A stretch of 64,000 nucleotides of DNA from Affinirhizobium lemnae (GCF_022968395.1 NZ_JALJQZ010000001.1:186001-250000), one strand, 5' to 3'; positions 1 to 9,909 are shown, numbered from the stretch's first letter. Program-made: numbers and translations. The notes: generated from the sequence alone by a model not told the origin.

Positions 1-1061
1 TGTCCGAGTTTCGCAAGATCAATGGTATCGAAGGCGAGAGTCCCGGTCAGCCGAGGTGGACTGGACGGTGTCGCCATGGCCAGATCCATGACCCCGGTGC
101 CTTTGGTGCCGTTGGCTGCGACCGAAAGCTGGTCGAAACGCAGAACGTTTCCGATCGTCAGCAGCTTGGCCGTCAGCGAGAGGTTTGTCAGTCGATCGGC
201 GATGTGGACAGGGATATTTCCCCATGTCACGGCCTCTGCGACTTTGGGCACGGAAATCTTCAGGTCACCAGACATGAAGGCATAACGCTGCAGATCTGCG
301 GCGCCGCGGAAGCTTGCTGTTACCAGCGGAGACTGCAGTGTGGCATCCACCTCGCTTCCCCTTCCGGCAAGCAGCAGCAGCGGGTTCACGGCGCTGACAT
401 CCAGCGATACAGGCTCATTGTTTGCGATAGCCTCGATTCGCAGGCGAGCAGACCGTGAGAGCCGGGGCCAGTCGAGGCTGCCCTCGATCTTGTCGATCAG
501 AATAGAGCGTCCGGTCCGGTCTTCGATCCGCAGAGAGCCCGAAACGATCGAAATGTCGCCGATCACCGGGTCGCGTTCAAGCTGCAACTGGCTGTCAACG
601 GCAGACTGAGACTGTCCGATTCTGTGCAAGGTTTGGCCAAGAACGCCATCTGAACTCCAGTTCAACGACCCATCCTGATTTTGGCGCAGAAGGACCTGCG
701 GCTCCGTCAGAGTAAAGTCCTGAAACACAGGTGTTCCCCGCAGTGCCTCCCAGATGCTGAACCGTGCCGAGAGAGATGTCACATGGCCAAGTATGGGAGC
801 ATCAGGTCTGTCTTCTTGGCGGATGGCGATATCATCAATCTTGACAACCGGTCGGGGCCAGAAGCTGAGCGAAGGCGTTCCTCGGATGACCACATCATGG
901 CCCAGCCATTCTTCGACTGCGCTTTCCATGCGCTCACGAACGAGATCGGAGGAAACAAGCAGCGGCGAAAGCAGGCGGAACAAAACCAGCAAGACAAGCA
1001 CGAGCCCAACCGCCGCAAGGGCAATTCGGACCGGCATGGTACGGAGCAGGTTCTGGTACAT
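1..1061 (-). CDS. AsmA family protein (partial, runs off left edge)
   Basis: This is the N-terminal part of an AsmA-like protein; about 353 codons are visible and no stop lies inside the window. Translation from the ATG at 1061 gives MYQNLLRTMPVRIALAAVGL, an inner-membrane anchor of about 20 hydrophobic residues. It is followed by the family's usual start (residues LSFWPRPVVKIDDI), which resembles the beta-strand groove of AsmA/TamB-type proteins. Such proteins span the periplasm and are linked to outer-membrane lipid or protein homeostasis. A GTG five codons upstream (1076) is a possible alternative start; neither has a clear ribosome site. It is divergent from the acetoacetyl-CoA synthetase gene. 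The family call is good; any specific role is unknown. Confidence 0.8.
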   Translation of the reverse strand, partial: MYQNLLRTMPVRIALAAVGLVLVLLVLFRLLSPLLVSSDLVRERMESAVEEWLGHDVVIRGTPSLSFWPRPVVKIDDIAIRQEDRPDAPILGHVTSLSARFSIWEALRGTPVFQDFTLTEPQVLLRQNQDGSLNWSSDGVLGQTLHRIGQSQSAVDSQLQLERDPVIGDISIVSGSLRIEDRTGRSILIDKIEGSLDWPRLSRSARLRIEAIANNEPVSLDVSAVNPLLLLAGRGSEVDATLQSPLVTASFRGAADLQRYAFMSGDLKISVPKVAEAVTWGNIPVHIADRLTNLSLTAKLLTIGNVLRFDQLSVAANGTKGTGVMDLAMATPSSPPRLTGTLAFDTIDLAKLG

Positions 1062-1215
1062 AGACTGAGTTTTCACGTGTTTAGATTGTGCCGCATTGTC
1101 GTTTGCCTTGTGGGTTACCGGATTTATTGCTGGCTTGCAAACAACAGCGGCTCGAGCTCTTTATCTTGCAGTGCAACATGCTATAGCTTGGCGATCAGGG
1201 TGGAGGTGTATGCTG

Positions 1216-3168
1216 ATGACAATTGAAATGCCGCTTTGGACGCCGACCGAAGACTTCAAGAACGCGCAGCCATTGTCGCGTTTCATGACATGGTTGAGCG
1301 AGCGCGAAGGGACAACATTCCCGGATGTGGATGCGCTTCATGTCTGGTCGGTCGAGAATCGAGGTAAATTCTGGTCCGCCATCTGGGATTTTTGCGGTGT
1401 CGAGGGCGAGAAGGGGGAGCATGCGCTGATCAATGACGGTCGCATGCTGGAGGCCCGTTTCTTTCCTGATGCGCGGCTGAACTTTGCCCAGAATCTTCTC
1501 AGGCAATCTGGTGAAACAGATGCCTTGATTTTCCGGGGTGAGGACAAGGTGTCCTATCGCTGGAGCTGGGATGAGTTGAAGGGTCGAGTCTCTCGCCTGC
1601 AGCAGGCTTTTGCGGCAATGGGCATAGGCGAGGGAGATCGCGTTGCAGCCATGATGCCGAACCTGCCGGAGACGATCGCCTGCATGCTTGCGGCAACGTC
1701 CCTCGGTGCCATCTGGTCGTCATGCTCCCCTGATTTTGGTCCGCAAGGCGTGCTCGACCGGTTCGGTCAGATCGAGCCGAAGCTGTTCATCACTTGCGAC
1801 GGCTACTGGTACAATGGCAAGCTGCAGGATGTCTCTGCCAAGGTGCGGGATGTGGCTGCCGAACTCAAGGTGCCAGTTCTGGTCGTTCCCTATGCGGGAG
1901 ATGCCGCCGCATTGGCCGGGTCAATCCCGAATGCCCGGACGCTGGAGCAGTTTATTGAAGGTTTTGAGGTCCGGCCGCTTGAGTTCCGGCAGCTTCCCTT
2001 TTCGCACCCGCTCTACATCCTGTTCTCCTCCGGCACCACTGGAGTTCCGAAGTGCATCGTGCACTCTGCCGGCGGAACTCTCTTGCAGCATCTGAAGGAA
2101 CATGTTCTTCACTGCGGCATCCAGCCTGGCGACCGTCTGTTCTACTACACCACCTGCGGATGGATGATGTGGAACTGGCTGGCCTCCGGCCTTGCTGCTG
2201 GTGCAACGCTCTGCCTTTTCGACGGGTCCCCGTTTGCGCCGAACGGAAGCGTGCTGTTCGATTACGCTGCAGAAGAGAAATTTGCCGTTTTCGGTACCTC
2301 CGCCAAATATATCGACGCGGTTCGGAAGAGCGGTCTGGAGCCGTTGAAATCGCACGATCTGAGCGCCTTGCGTCTGATCACCTCGACGGGATCACCTCTC
2401 TCGCCGGAGGGTTTCACCTTCGTCTACGAGGGCATCAAGCGGGACGTGCATCTGGCGTCCATCTCTGGAGGCACCGACATCGTGTCCTGCTTCGTGCTTG
2501 GCAATCCGCTGAAGCCTGTCTGGCGCGGTGAGATCCAGGGGCCGGGTCTTGGACTGGCGATGGATGTCTGGAACGATGACGGGCATTCCGTGCGCGGCGA
2601 AAAGGGTGAACTCGTCTGCACGAAGGCTTTTCCCTCAATGCCGGTGATGTTCTGGAACGATCCGGACGGCAAGAAATATCGCGCCGCCTATTTCGAGCGT
2701 TTCGACAATGTCTGGTGCCATGGCGACTTTGCCGAGTGGACGAGCCATGGCGGTCTCGTCATTCATGGACGTTCGGATGCAACGCTCAATCCCGGCGGCG
2801 TGCGCATCGGCACCGCAGAAATCTACAATCAGGTTGAGCAGATGCCGGAAGTGCTTGAAGCGCTGTGCATCGGTCAGGACTGGGATGATGACGTCCGGGT
2901 CATCCTCTTCGTGCGTCTGGCCAATGGCCATACCCTCGACGACAATCTGGTGGCGGCCATCAAGAATCGTATCCGTACCGGCTGCACACCGCGCCATGTT
3001 CCCGCAAAGATCATCGCGGTCTCAGATATTCCCCGTACGAAGTCCGGTAAGATCGTGGAGCTCGCCGTCAGGGAAGTCGTTCATGGTCGTCCGGTCAAGA
3101 ACAAGGAAGCCCTGGCAAATCCGGAAGCGCTTGATCTCTTCGCCGATCTGGCTGCTCTCAAGTCGTGA
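1216..3168 (+). CDS. aacS: Acetoacetyl-CoA synthetase (acetoacetate--CoA ligase)
   Basis: A 650-residue ANL-family ligase that activates acetoacetate to acetoacetyl-CoA with ATP, feeding poly-3-hydroxybutyrate or ketone-body carbon back to acetyl-CoA in the cytoplasm. The P-loop [12 protein letters not shown] lies near residue 270, the hinge and ligand region [15 protein letters not shown] near 518, and the C-terminal catalytic lysine is in RTKSGK near 612. Length matches the family (about 650). I chose ATG 1216 because GGAGG at 1202-1206 sits 9 nt upstream; ATG 1210 would be too close. The phasin gene about 6 kb away fits a PHB-cycle neighbourhood. The frame is open further upstream to 1096 but that part has no family match. 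Confidence 0.93.
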   Translation: MTIEMPLWTPTEDFKNAQPLSRFMTWLSEREGTTFPDVDALHVWSVENRGKFWSAIWDFCGVEGEKGEHALINDGRMLEARFFPDARLNFAQNLLRQSGETDALIFRGEDKVSYRWSWDELKGRVSRLQQAFAAMGIGEGDRVAAMMPNLPETIACMLAATSLGAIWSSCSPDFGPQGVLDRFGQIEPKLFITCDGYWYNGKLQDVSAKVRDVAAELKVPVLVVPYAGDAAALAGSIPNARTLEQFIEGFEVRPLEFRQLPFSHPLYILFSSGTTGVPKCIVHSAGGTLLQHLKEHVLHCGIQPGDRLFYYTTCGWMMWNWLASGLAAGATLCLFDGSPFAPNGSVLFDYAAEEKFAVFGTSAKYIDAVRKSGLEPLKSHDLSALRLITSTGSPLSPEGFTFVYEGIKRDVHLASISGGTDIVSCFVLGNPLKPVWRGEIQGPGLGLAMDVWNDDGHSVRGEKGELVCTKAFPSMPVMFWNDPDGKKYRAAYFERFDNVWCHGDFAEWTSHGGLVIHGRSDATLNPGGVRIGTAEIYNQVEQMPEVLEALCIGQDWDDDVRVILFVRLANGHTLDDNLVAAIKNRIRTGCTPRHVPAKIIAVSDIPRTKSGKIVELAVREVVHGRPVKNKEALANPEALDLFADLAALKS

Positions 3169-3437
3169 ACCGCAATAGGACTAAGTTTCACTATGTGGCG
3201 GAATTGTCATCCGGTGAACCAAAGACCTAACCATCATAATAAGGTATCGTGTTTTAATCCCTTGTTAAGATGAAAAGGACACCATCGAGTATCGATCCAT
3301 GAAGCGGCAGGAAATTGTCATCATGGGTCGCTCTGGAGACAATCCATCAGCATACTTTAAACTCACAGGCAGCTTCGGCTGCCTTTCTTCTTATTTTTTG
3401 TCAGAAATGGAGCTGATACGCTTCGGTTCTGAGCAAC
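3169..3437. other. Intergenic region, possible small RNA
   Basis: No convincing ORF. The stretch 3240-3399 is AT-rich and ends in a strong intrinsic terminator. It starts more than 60 bases after the acetoacetyl-CoA synthetase stop codon. It could be just a long 3' UTR or a separate small transcript; the sequence alone cannot tell. Confidence 0.3.
3367..3398 (+). terminator. Rho-independent terminator
   Basis: A 7-bp stem AGGCAGC/GCTGCCT closes a TTCG tetraloop and is followed by a T-rich run (TTCTTCTTATTTTTT). It lies about 200 bases after the acetoacetyl-CoA synthetase gene and faces away from it. Confidence 0.75.
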
Positions 3438-5108
3438 TCAGCGCTCCATTGTTCTGGATACAAAAAGAACCGGAATGAGACCGACCAGCACGATGATGAG
3501 GGCGGCGACAGAGGCATCTTCCACTTGCGCTCTCGATGCATCCTCATAGACCAGCGTCGCCAGCGTGTTGAAGTTGAAGGGGCGCAGCAGGATCGTGGCC
3601 GAGAGTTCCTTCATGGTCTCGACGAACACGAAGAGGCCGGCCGTCAGCAGCGCTGGCCGCATGTTTGGCAGAAGGACGAACAGCAAGGTTTGTCGTCGGT
3701 TTCGGCCCAGCGTTCTTGCCGCCATATCGAGATGCGGCGAAAGCTTCTGGAATCCGGCATCCACTGTGCCCTCCGCCATCGTCAGAAAGCGCACGCTGCA
3801 GGCATAGAAGATGGCGAAGCCGGAGCCCGAAAGAAGCAGGCCCGTGGAGATTCCCAGATGCGCACGCAGGATTGCGTCGAGCGTGTTGTCGAAGGCGGCA
3901 AGCGGAAACAGGACTCCGATTGCAAGCACGGTTCCCGGTATGCCATAGCCGAGTGACGCGATACGGCCTGCCAACCGGGTAGAATGGCTTGTGTCCTTGC
4001 GGTGCGTGTAGGCAAGCATAAAGCCGATCATCACCGTTGCCAGTGCTGCGGCGGCCGAAACCTGCACGCTGTTCCACAAGGCCTTGATCAGTTTCGGTTC
4101 TGCAAGCAGTTCCAGCCGGATGCTTGCATAATGCACCAGCATTGCGAAGGGGAGAAGGAAGCCCAGCGCAACAGGCAGAAGACAGGCGACAGCGGCCAGC
4201 GAGCCGCTCCCAAAACCAAGCGGACGCCGCACATGGTCATTCACGCTGGATGTCGTCCGGTTTGCGGAAAAACGCTGGCGACGCCGTGCGATCCGCTCAA
4301 TGGAAATCAGAACAATAACAACGGCAAGCAACACGAGTGCCAGCTGTGCAGCACCAGACAGACTACCGCGGTTGAGCCAGCTGTCGTAGATCGAGAAGGT
4401 GATTGTGTTGACGCCGAGATATTCAACCGCGCCAATATCATTCAGCGTTTCCATCGCAACCAGTGTCAGGCCGATTACAATAGCGGGTCTCGCCATCGGA
4501 AGCTGAATTCGCCAGAGCGTTCGCCAGAGTCCGGAACCCAGCGTGCGCGCCACATCGCTTGCCGCGCGCCCCTGCATCAGGAATGTCGCCCGGCAGGCGA
4601 GATAGATATAGGGATAAAGCACGCTGGACAGGATCAGCACAGCGCCACCGAGTGACCGGATGTCTGGAAACCAGTAGTCGCGCGCCGTCTTGAAGCCAAG
4701 GGTCGAGCGAAGTGCTGTCTGGAGAGGCCCTGTGTAGTCCAGGAATTCCACGAAGGTATAGGCTGCGATGTAGGAGGGTATCGCAAGCGGCAAGACGAGC
4801 GCGACCGATAGGATGCGCCTGAATGGAAATTCGAACGTCGTCACGAGCCAGGCGGTTGCAATACCGAAGAGGGCGCTGAGCACTCCGGTCATGCTCACGA
4901 GGAGAAACGTCCGGCTCGCGGCTTTTGGCAAGACATTGACCAAGACATGAGAAAGGCTGTCCGTACTGCCGGAAAAGGCGATCCAGACCACCGCGCCGAG
5001 CGGCACCGCCGATATCAGTGCGACAAGCACCGCCAGAAAAATGAGCGAGCGAGTCTCTTCCTTCACTACGCGCGGATAATCATGACTGGCTCGAGGCAAA
5101 ACCGGCAT
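3438..5108 (-). CDS. fbpB: Iron(III)-type ABC transporter permease, double-domain
   Basis: A 556-residue inner-membrane protein with two homologous permease halves (about residues 55-270 and 330-550), each with about six membrane spans. Each half carries an EAA-type loop (LGSGLWRTLWRIQLP in the first, LGRNRRQTLLFVLLP in the second). This fused arrangement is typical of FbpB/SfuB/AfuB ferric-iron and related ThiP permeases. It would pair with a periplasmic ferric-binding protein and an ATPase. A matching binding-protein gene lies 10 kb away at 15484; no ATPase gene is in the window. It follows the kinase gene on the same strand after 66 bases and may be read from the same transcript. The substrate is inferred from family only. 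Confidence 0.82.
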   Translation of the reverse strand: MPVLPRASHDYPRVVKEETRSLIFLAVLVALISAVPLGAVVWIAFSGSTDSLSHVLVNVLPKAASRTFLLVSMTGVLSALFGIATAWLVTTFEFPFRRILSVALVLPLAIPSYIAAYTFVEFLDYTGPLQTALRSTLGFKTARDYWFPDIRSLGGAVLILSSVLYPYIYLACRATFLMQGRAASDVARTLGSGLWRTLWRIQLPMARPAIVIGLTLVAMETLNDIGAVEYLGVNTITFSIYDSWLNRGSLSGAAQLALVLLAVVIVLISIERIARRRQRFSANRTTSSVNDHVRRPLGFGSGSLAAVACLLPVALGFLLPFAMLVHYASIRLELLAEPKLIKALWNSVQVSAAAALATVMIGFMLAYTHRKDTSHSTRLAGRIASLGYGIPGTVLAIGVLFPLAAFDNTLDAILRAHLGISTGLLLSGSGFAIFYACSVRFLTMAEGTVDAGFQKLSPHLDMAARTLGRNRRQTLLFVLLPNMRPALLTAGLFVFVETMKELSATILLRPFNFNTLATLVYEDASRAQVEDASVAALIIVLVGLIPVLFVSRTMER

Positions 5109-5174
5109 CCCTTCTTCGTCCGGTCCCTCTACATCAAGACATCAGGAATCGGAATGCCGTCCTACGCGATCCGT

Positions 5175-8100
5175 TCAATTCGCCAGCACACGGGGCGAGG
5201 GGAAGGTGATCTCGACCAGCGTTCCTTCGTTCGGTGCCGAATGGATGGTAAACACAGCGCGATTGGCGTCTACCATAGCCTTCGTCAGAGGAAGACCAAG
5301 CCCTGTTCCGTCGCCACGCTTCCGAGACGCACCGGCCACCTGCCGGAACGGCTTCATCGCCAGTTCGAGTTCGGAGCGTGTCATTCCGATGCCCGTATCG
5401 CGCACCCGCAGCACCACGCTGCCATTGGTCTCGTAGGACGTTGAAACTACGATCTGTCCCCCCGATGGCGTGAAGCGAATGGCGTTGGACAGGATGTTGA
5501 GGACGATCTGCTTGACTGAGCGAAGATCTGCCACCACCGGAGGCACTGCATGGCTGAGCGCCGTGCGGATGATAACGCGCTGGGTATTTGCCTGTGGCTG
5601 AACAAGCGAGACGGCTTCAGCAATCGTCTCGTTAAGGCCAACGGAAACAAAATCCAGTTCCATCTCGCCCGCCTCGATCTTGGAGATATCCAGAAGATCG
5701 TTAACGATATCGAGAACATGGCGACCTGAGCGGCCGATATCGTTGGCGTATTCGATGTAGCGTGCGTGTCCGATAGGGCCCAGCCGCTCGGTCGCCATCA
5801 TGTCGGCAAAGCCGATGATTGCATTCAGCGGTGTGCGGATCTCGTGGCTGACATGCGCGAGGAAATCGCTCTTGTGGGCGTTCGCCGTTTCGGCTGCGCG
5901 CTTGGCGCTGCGCAACTCGTCCTCGGTCCGCTTCCACTGGGTGATATCGCGAATGACCGCGCAATAGCCATTGGAAGACGTAAGCTTGCCGATCGTCATG
6001 AAAAGCGGAACGAAACCACCGCCCGCTTCACGTCCGATCACCTCACGCCCATCGTTCAACAGGCTGACGACGCCGTGGCTGCTGAGACCATGCAGGTAAT
6101 CGAGAACGGATTTCTGGCTCTCATGGGCAAACAGCATGACGAACGGCTTTCCGCTGGTCTGCTCGTTGTCATAGTTGAACAGCGCATTGGCGGCCCGGTT
6201 CATGGAACGGATAGTTCCGTCAGCACCCATCAACACAACGCCGTCCGTCGCGGTATCCAGGATTGCCCGCAATTCCTCGACCTCGACCTGCAGACGGGAA
6301 ATCTCGCCTGCCTGCCGCGCATGCTCTTCGAGCGCTTCTGCCGATATGGTCGGCGCAACTTCTACAGAGGGCTCTGTCATCTCCACAGTGGCCTGGCTCG
6401 GCATCAAGGCGAGAATGAGAGCCGTTGCGCCATCGTAGCGAACGGATTGCAAGCGCGCCGTTACGGGAACGATGGAATCATCCTCGCGAACCACTACCAT
6501 GCCGCCGGCTTCGTGCGTCTTGTCGTCGAGATCCTGACGCTGCAAAAGCGCATCGAGACCGCCAACGGCGTTGAGATCTTCAAGACCCGCATAGCCCGTG
6601 AGGCGCAGGAACTCCGGATTGGCATGGATAAGGGTATCGCCGCTATGGACCAGCAGAGCGACTGGCATCTGATCGATGATCTCGGCTGTCAATTCCGGCC
6701 GGGGACGCAAGGGAATGGCCTGTGCATAGGCTTCCGCAAGCGAGATTCGGTTATCGTCGGCAGCGGTCTCACCATCCTTTACCGCTTCGCTTTCTTCTGT
6801 CTGCACGTCGGGATCGGCTGCATCGACAGGCTCTTCGTCAGCTTCGAGCAGCGAGCGGGGCGCAAAGGATGCGGCCGAAGCAGAAGCAATCGGCGCTACT
6901 TCGCTATCTGCCTCTGCCTCTGCCTCGGGAGTGTCCACTGCCTGCACGTCGCTCGGCTTCGGATCCAGCTGTTCCTCCGCTGTGACTTTCGGCATTTCCG
7001 CTTTTGGATCCTCACCGCGGCGAAACGCGTCCAGCTTTCGGGCGATCTCGCGAAACGCTGCCTGTTCGCCCGCCGTTAGGCCATCCTGCAGATTGCTCCG
7101 GCGTTCGTCGAAACGGATAACCTTGTCGGAATAACGCAGGCCCGGATTTTCGATGATGCGCAGAACGGGCTTTTCGAATGCGGGCAGAGGGATCGGGGTA
7201 TTGATTGCAGCAGGCGCGTCAGTCGGTGTAGCCCTCTCGTCGCCTTCCTCTGGAACCCACTCGTCCAGCTCGACATAGTAGGCTTCGACCTCTTCCTCCG
7301 TTACCGCGTCATCACCGATCGTGCTCTCGTCCGTCGTCTCTGCAATGGGCTGCGATGCATCCGCATCAGCGGGTTCATCGCTTGCCATTTGAGACGCGGC
7401 GTCATCGGACTGCGGCACGGTTTCGGCTTCAACCTCTGTTGTCTCAACCTGCGCGTCTTGAGATTCCGCCGCCGTGACAACCGGTGTCAGATCTAGGTTC
7501 TCGTCTGTTCCATCGCTGTTCGCTGCGTCGTTCGTTGCGTCTGGCGCCTCCTCGGCTGCGCTCTCATCCTGCGTCGCATCCTCTGCGATCACCGGATCCG
7601 AACCGGTTTCCAGGAACGTCAGGCCGATTGCGTGCTCGTCCTCTTCCGCGTCCGCAAGCCGGATGATGCCAAAACCCCGGAAGCCATCGAATTCACGATT
7701 GCGCGAATAGGTTGGAAGTGCTGCCAAATCGATAGGCACGACCGCTGATGTACCCTCCACAGGCCACCAGATCGTCTTGCCGGACCAGGTGTCACGCCGG
7801 TTCAGCAATTCGGCAATCTTTCCTTCCGGATCGAGATTGAACAAGGCAGCCACGTCCGTAAAGGAAAGGCCGACGATTTCTGCGGCGTGCGGTCCGACGG
7901 ATGCGGCCAATTCCGGCGAGATCTCGCTGAAATAGCCATCGGCATCGATTTTCCAGACAAAACGCGTGGCGCGGGTCTCGCGGCGCAACGACCGGTGCGG
8001 GGATACTGGCTGTGCCGCTGAGCTCTCCAGATCGCTTGCGTCAGGAATTAGCGCGCTGTTTGCGACGCTCTCTTTCAGGGGTTCGACCACCGCTGCGGAA

Positions 8101-8987
8101 GTCTCCGTCTCGTCAACGATGTCTGCATGGTCTGCCGGATCTTCATCGCCCTGCGACACGAAGTCAGGATCCTCGTCGAGTTCCTCCTCCATGTCATCGA
8201 TGGAAGTTACTGCATCAAGCGCCGTCTCGAATGCAGCGTCCGCGACATTGCCGCTGGCAGTCGGTTGATCCGCGATAACATCCTCCGCGACTGCAGTCTC
8301 TGTTTCAACCTCTTCGATGGTCGGGGAGGGTTGAACAAGCATCACAAGGTAAAGAGCTGGCTCATCGCTCAGGCGCGCGATGGCTGTTGGAAGGCTTCCG
8401 AAACCGGTCGGTACGGCGCGTTTGATAAGCCGGTCCGGACCGGACCCGGCAAGCCTCACCAGCAACTGTATCGTCTGGGCAGACAAGGCAAGCCCGGAAA
8501 AGCCGGACGAGGCGGTGATCACGTCCCCCTGATGGTCCAGAACGGCCATATGGGTAGAGGGGTCATCGAAACCCTGCAGCATCTGGCTCGCGCTGGTCAG
8601 GCTTGCCGGCTGCGCCTCGCCGGCTGGGACCGCGAGAAGCACGGCATGGTCGCCGTTCGGAAGGGAAATGAGTTCCAGATTCGCCTGTACGGTCACCCGG
8701 TCAAAACCCGCAGTCATGCGAATGAGAAAACTGCGCGTATCTCCGGTGTTCTGCAAGGGGCGCGCGCTGGCCTTGGCCTGCCTGAAGGTCAGGTCCGTTG
8801 CGGGCGGCCCCTGTTCGATCAGATCATAAATGCTGGCCTGGCCGAAAAGCTGCGCACCGGCCCCATTGGCCCAGATCACCTCATCCATTGCGGCCGAGAA
8901 GATGATCACCGCTTTGCCCGCGGCATAGTTCAGCCTCACGCGCTCATGCACGGCAAGATCAATGAATGGGTACTGTACAGAGGACAT
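5175..8987 (-). CDS. cbrA: PAS-domain sensor histidine kinase CbrA/PdhS1-type
   Basis: A soluble 1270-residue kinase of the PleC/DivJ/PdhS group that in rhizobia acts through DivK on the CtrA cell-cycle pathway. The H-box HVSHEIRTPLNAIIGF has its phospho-acceptor His near residue 1048. N (NILSNAIRF), G1 (RDTGIGM) and G2 (GDGTGLGLPL) boxes follow. Two PAS domains lie near 775 and 900 (MPVALLVHSGDTLIHANPEF; TDGVVLMGADGTIRSMNRAA). A weaker PAS-like segment lies near 360. Roughly residues 230-750 hold long Glu/Asp/Ala-rich, apparently disordered stretches, making the protein much longer than a typical PdhS. The start at 8987 has AAGGA just upstream; the frame is also open to an ATG at 9017. No membrane span is seen. 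The symbol rests on the H-box and the neighbouring phasin gene. Confidence 0.85.
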   Translation of the reverse strand: MSSVQYPFIDLAVHERVRLNYAAGKAVIIFSAAMDEVIWANGAGAQLFGQASIYDLIEQGPPATDLTFRQAKASARPLQNTGDTRSFLIRMTAGFDRVTVQANLELISLPNGDHAVLLAVPAGEAQPASLTSASQMLQGFDDPSTHMAVLDHQGDVITASSGFSGLALSAQTIQLLVRLAGSGPDRLIKRAVPTGFGSLPTAIARLSDEPALYLVMLVQPSPTIEEVETETAVAEDVIADQPTASGNVADAAFETALDAVTSIDDMEEELDEDPDFVSQGDEDPADHADIVDETETSAAVVEPLKESVANSALIPDASDLESSAAQPVSPHRSLRRETRATRFVWKIDADGYFSEISPELAASVGPHAAEIVGLSFTDVAALFNLDPEGKIAELLNRRDTWSGKTIWWPVEGTSAVVPIDLAALPTYSRNREFDGFRGFGIIRLADAEEDEHAIGLTFLETGSDPVIAEDATQDESAAEEAPDATNDAANSDGTDENLDLTPVVTAAESQDAQVETTEVEAETVPQSDDAASQMASDEPADADASQPIAETTDESTIGDDAVTEEEVEAYYVELDEWVPEEGDERATPTDAPAAINTPIPLPAFEKPVLRIIENPGLRYSDKVIRFDERRSNLQDGLTAGEQAAFREIARKLDAFRRGEDPKAEMPKVTAEEQLDPKPSDVQAVDTPEAEAEADSEVAPIASASAASFAPRSLLEADEEPVDAADPDVQTEESEAVKDGETAADDNRISLAEAYAQAIPLRPRPELTAEIIDQMPVALLVHSGDTLIHANPEFLRLTGYAGLEDLNAVGGLDALLQRQDLDDKTHEAGGMVVVREDDSIVPVTARLQSVRYDGATALILALMPSQATVEMTEPSVEVAPTISAEALEEHARQAGEISRLQVEVEELRAILDTATDGVVLMGADGTIRSMNRAANALFNYDNEQTSGKPFVMLFAHESQKSVLDYLHGLSSHGVVSLLNDGREVIGREAGGGFVPLFMTIGKLTSSNGYCAVIRDITQWKRTEDELRSAKRAAETANAHKSDFLAHVSHEIRTPLNAIIGFADMMATERLGPIGHARYIEYANDIGRSGRHVLDIVNDLLDISKIEAGEMELDFVSVGLNETIAEAVSLVQPQANTQRVIIRTALSHAVPPVVADLRSVKQIVLNILSNAIRFTPSGGQIVVSTSYETNGSVVLRVRDTGIGMTRSELELAMKPFRQVAGASRKRGDGTGLGLPLTKAMVDANRAVFTIHSAPNEGTLVEITFPSPRVLAN

Positions 8988-9124
8988 GAAGCTTCCTTGC
9001 ACCGGGACCGTCACCATTTGTTAAGACGGTAGATTAACACATTGTTAGTAACTTCCCAGCCCTCGGGCGTCCATGCGGCAGGGAGAATAAAACCCGAACA
9101 GGGTTAATCTGTAAAATATTATTG

Positions 9125-9151
9125 TGCAGCGCACAAAAATATTGCAACGCA
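9125..9151 (+). promoter_or_regulatory. Two PhaR-type operator sites upstream of phasin
   Basis: Two TGC-N3-GCA motifs occur at 9125-9133 (TGC-AGC-GCA, inside the perfect palindrome TTGTGC-N3-GCACAA) and 9143-9151 (TGC-AAC-GCA), 18 bp centre to centre, so on nearly the same face of the helix. PhaR, the repressor that senses PHB granules, is known to bind TGC-N3-GCA-like sites ahead of phasin genes. The binding itself is inferred. Confidence 0.65.
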
Positions 9152-9222
9152 CAACGAAACCCTCTATATAGGAGGTCATGGAGCTTTCCTGATTGGGGCT
9201 CACCAAAAAAAGGACAGATCAC

Positions 9223-9669
9223 ATGGCATACAGAACTGATGACATTTTCTCGTTCTCGACCTTCGATCCGAGCAAGCTGACGGACAGCTTCCGTGAATTC
9301 GCCGAGAAGGGCGCAACGCAGTCCCGCGAAGCCTTCACCAAGATGAAGGACGCTGCTGAAGAAGCGACCAAGGTTGTGGAAACCACCATGCAGACGGCCC
9401 AGTCCGCCTCTGTCGAAATCGGCCTGAAGGCCATCGACGCAATTCGTACCAATGCTGACCTGTCGCTGACGCACATGGAATCGCTCCTGGGCGTCAAGTC
9501 CGTGGCGCAGTTGATCGAGCTTCAGACGGCCTTCATCCGGAAGCAGGCTGAAGTCGCGGTCGAGCAGGCCAAGGCTTTGCAGGAAACAACGCGCAAGGTT
9601 TCGGAAGATGTGTCCAAGCCTGCCAAGGAAGCGGCTGAGAAGGCGTTTTCCACTTTCAAGCCTGCCTGA
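9223..9669 (+). CDS. phaP: Phasin (PHB granule-associated protein)
   Basis: A 148-residue, almost wholly helical protein of the phasin_2 type (residues SREAFTKMKDAAEEATKVVE and SLTHMESLLGVKSVAQLIEL). It coats polyhydroxybutyrate granules in the cytoplasm and limits their coalescence. No signal peptide or membrane span. The ATG at 9223 has AGGA 9-12 bases upstream. It is monocistronic: two PhaR-like sites precede it and a strong terminator follows. The neighbouring acetoacetyl-CoA synthetase fits the same PHB pathway. It matches rhizobial PhaP1-type proteins in length and start (MAYRTDD). Confidence 0.92.
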   Translation: MAYRTDDIFSFSTFDPSKLTDSFREFAEKGATQSREAFTKMKDAAEEATKVVETTMQTAQSASVEIGLKAIDAIRTNADLSLTHMESLLGVKSVAQLIELQTAFIRKQAEVAVEQAKALQETTRKVSEDVSKPAKEAAEKAFSTFKPA

Positions 9670-9689
9670 ACCATATCCTCCCAAGGATA

Positions 9690-9717
9690 GGCCGGACATT
9701 CGTGTCCGGCCATTTTT
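9690..9717 (+). terminator. Rho-independent terminator after phasin
   Basis: A perfect 9-bp stem GGCCGGACA/TGTCCGGCC with a TTCG loop, followed by ATTTTTG. It ends the phasin transcript before the tRNA gene. Confidence 0.9.
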
Positions 9718-9809
9718 GTATGCGGGGCAAAAGAAGGGCTTGCAAAAACAACGCAATCCTCTTATGTCACGCCGCAGAGCAGCGGATCGAACGGTCCGCA
9801 GCCTGATGT

Positions 9810-9886
9810 GCGGTTGTAGCTCAGTTGGTTAGAGCGCAGGTTTGTGGCACCTGAGGTCGGAGGTTCGAGACCCCCCAACCGTACCA
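9810..9886 (+). tRNA. tRNA-His (GTG)
   Basis: A 77-nt cloverleaf with encoded CCA. Anticodon loop TTGTGGC has GTG at 9844-9846 and T-loop TTCGAGA. The acceptor stem pairs GCGGTTG with CAACCGT (a G-U first pair), the discriminator is A and the base before G1 is T. It therefore lacks the usual encoded G-1 opposite C73, the unusual state known for many alphaproteobacterial tRNA-His. Confidence 0.96.
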
Positions 9887-9909
9887 TTTTTCCCTTAGGA
9901 TTGAAGTTG

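Noticed and set aside
9018-9060. CtrA box (TTAA-N7-TTAA) upstream of the kinase gene
   Set aside because: The two TTAA blocks are 9 bases apart, not 7, so it does not meet the consensus.
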